A stretch of DNA of 5,734 bases from Bifidobacterium breve. Its GTDB lineage: Bacteria > Actinomycetota > Actinomycetes > Nanopelagicales > Nanopelagicaceae. The stretch covers positions 1 through 5,734 of the forward strand of contig CAMBGL010000080.1 in assembly GCA_945866155.1 (NCBI GenBank), given 5' to 3'. The notes under the pieces are model-generated. The model saw only the letters and a list, made by a program, of their open reading frames with translations. It made no database searches and was not told where the DNA came from. The translations under genes were made by a program, and so were the position numbers. Positions 5,294 to 5,734 of the stretch are shown in pieces (positions within the stretch are counted from its first letter, which is position 1; every line of letters starts with the position of its first letter).

Positions 5294-5734
5294 CTATCTA
5301 TCAGGGACGGCATCTGGATTGAGGACGGCATTGGCCACCTCTTTCATGGTCAAACGCCTATCCATGGCAGCCCTTTGAATCCAAGAGAAGGCCTCTGGCT
5401 CTGAGAGATTGAGTGCCTTCATCAATACACCTTTTGCGCGATCAATAATTTTTCGAGTTTCTAATCGATCGTGAAGATCTGCAACTTCATCGGCGAGAGA
5501 TCGCATCTGTGTATGTCTACTTATTGCAATCTCAATTGCAGGCACTAAATCACCAATAGTGAAAGGTTTAACGACGTAGGCCATGACGCCTGCATCTCGC
5601 GCGCGATCAATGAGTTCGCGTTGACTAAATGCAGTCAACATGAGAACTGGTGCAATACTAATTATCTTCTCGGCAGCCGAGATCCCATCGAGTACAGGCA
5701 TTGCAACATCGAGAATCGCTAAATCTGGCTTATG
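5294..5734 (-). CDS. pdtaR: ANTAR-domain response regulator (PdtaR-like), 5' end outside window
   Basis: Cytoplasmic two-component regulator with a receiver domain and a C-terminal ANTAR RNA-binding domain, which in this family binds paired hairpins and prevents transcription termination. The frame stays open to the window edge, so the Met codon at 5699-5701 is internal. The residues before it read KPDLAILDVAMP, containing the phospho-acceptor Asp (5708-5710). The visible 146 residues include the receiver Thr34 (MLTAF) and Lys56 (VVKPF), and an ANTAR domain at about 80-138 with DRLETRKIIDRAKGVLM and AFSWIQRAAMDRR, very close to mycobacterial PdtaR (about 205 aa, recalled from memory). About 50-60 N-terminal residues are missing. 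No histidine kinase is in the window; PdtaR partners are usually encoded elsewhere. It is read in the same direction as livK, 160 bp apart, with only weak hairpins and no clear terminator between. Confidence 0.93.
   Translation of the reverse strand, partial: HKPDLAILDVAMPVLDGISAAEKIISIAPVLMLTAFSQRELIDRARDAGVMAYVVKPFTIGDLVPAIEIAISRHTQMRSLADEVADLHDRLETRKIIDRAKGVLMKALNLSEPEAFSWIQRAAMDRRLTMKEVANAVLNPDAVPDR

Noticed and set aside
1..5734. Mobile element, CRISPR array, phage or toxin-antitoxin system
   Set aside because: No transposase, integrase, spaced repeats, terminal inverted repeats or small paired genes are visible; the gene order looks like conserved chromosomal synteny.

Overview
The window looks like chromosomal DNA from a low-GC, compact-genome actinobacterium. 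This is inferred from three things: a PdtaR-type response regulator with an ANTAR domain sits beside a Liv-type ABC transporter, the proteins look actinobacterial, and base composition is AT-leaning (mid-40s % GC by eye). Freshwater Nanopelagicales (acI, Planktophila/Nanopelagicus-like) would fit, but no marker gene here proves it. From memory, a similar order (thioesterase, liv cluster, ANTAR regulator, then pyruvate kinase) is common in Actinobacteria, so this is probably a conserved core region rather than an island.

Layout. A hotdog-fold acyl-CoA thioesterase, cut by the left edge, reads rightward (1-396). All other genes read leftward. In transcription order they are: an ANTAR response regulator cut by the right edge (5734-5294); a 160-bp leader/promoter region; the substrate-binding protein livK (5133-3988); a 130-bp gap holding a strong intrinsic terminator and a separate promoter; then livH, livM, livG and livF (3857-400), packed with 1-bp overlap, 2-bp spacing and 11-bp overlap. 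The thioesterase and livF converge with only 3 bp between their stop codons. There are no tRNAs, rRNAs, insertion sequences, CRISPR arrays or long repeats, and no gene-free stretch longer than 300 bp.

How the genes work together. LivK captures a branched-chain amino acid or similar ligand outside the membrane, LivH and LivM form the channel, and LivG and LivF hydrolyse ATP on the cytoplasmic side. The binding protein has its own terminator and the membrane/ATPase genes have their own promoter, so the two parts can be expressed at different levels.

The most interesting part is the livK leader. It has two exact GTTCACC heptamers at an 11-nt period, the form of the actinobacterial PHO box bound by PhoP-type phosphate regulators. 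It also has a near-perfect stem that would bury the livK Shine-Dalgarno sequence, and a 12-bp perfect palindrome overlapping that stem. This suggests a phosphate-linked and possibly translational control point on amino-acid uptake. No wholly new gene system is visible; the coding content belongs to recognised families.
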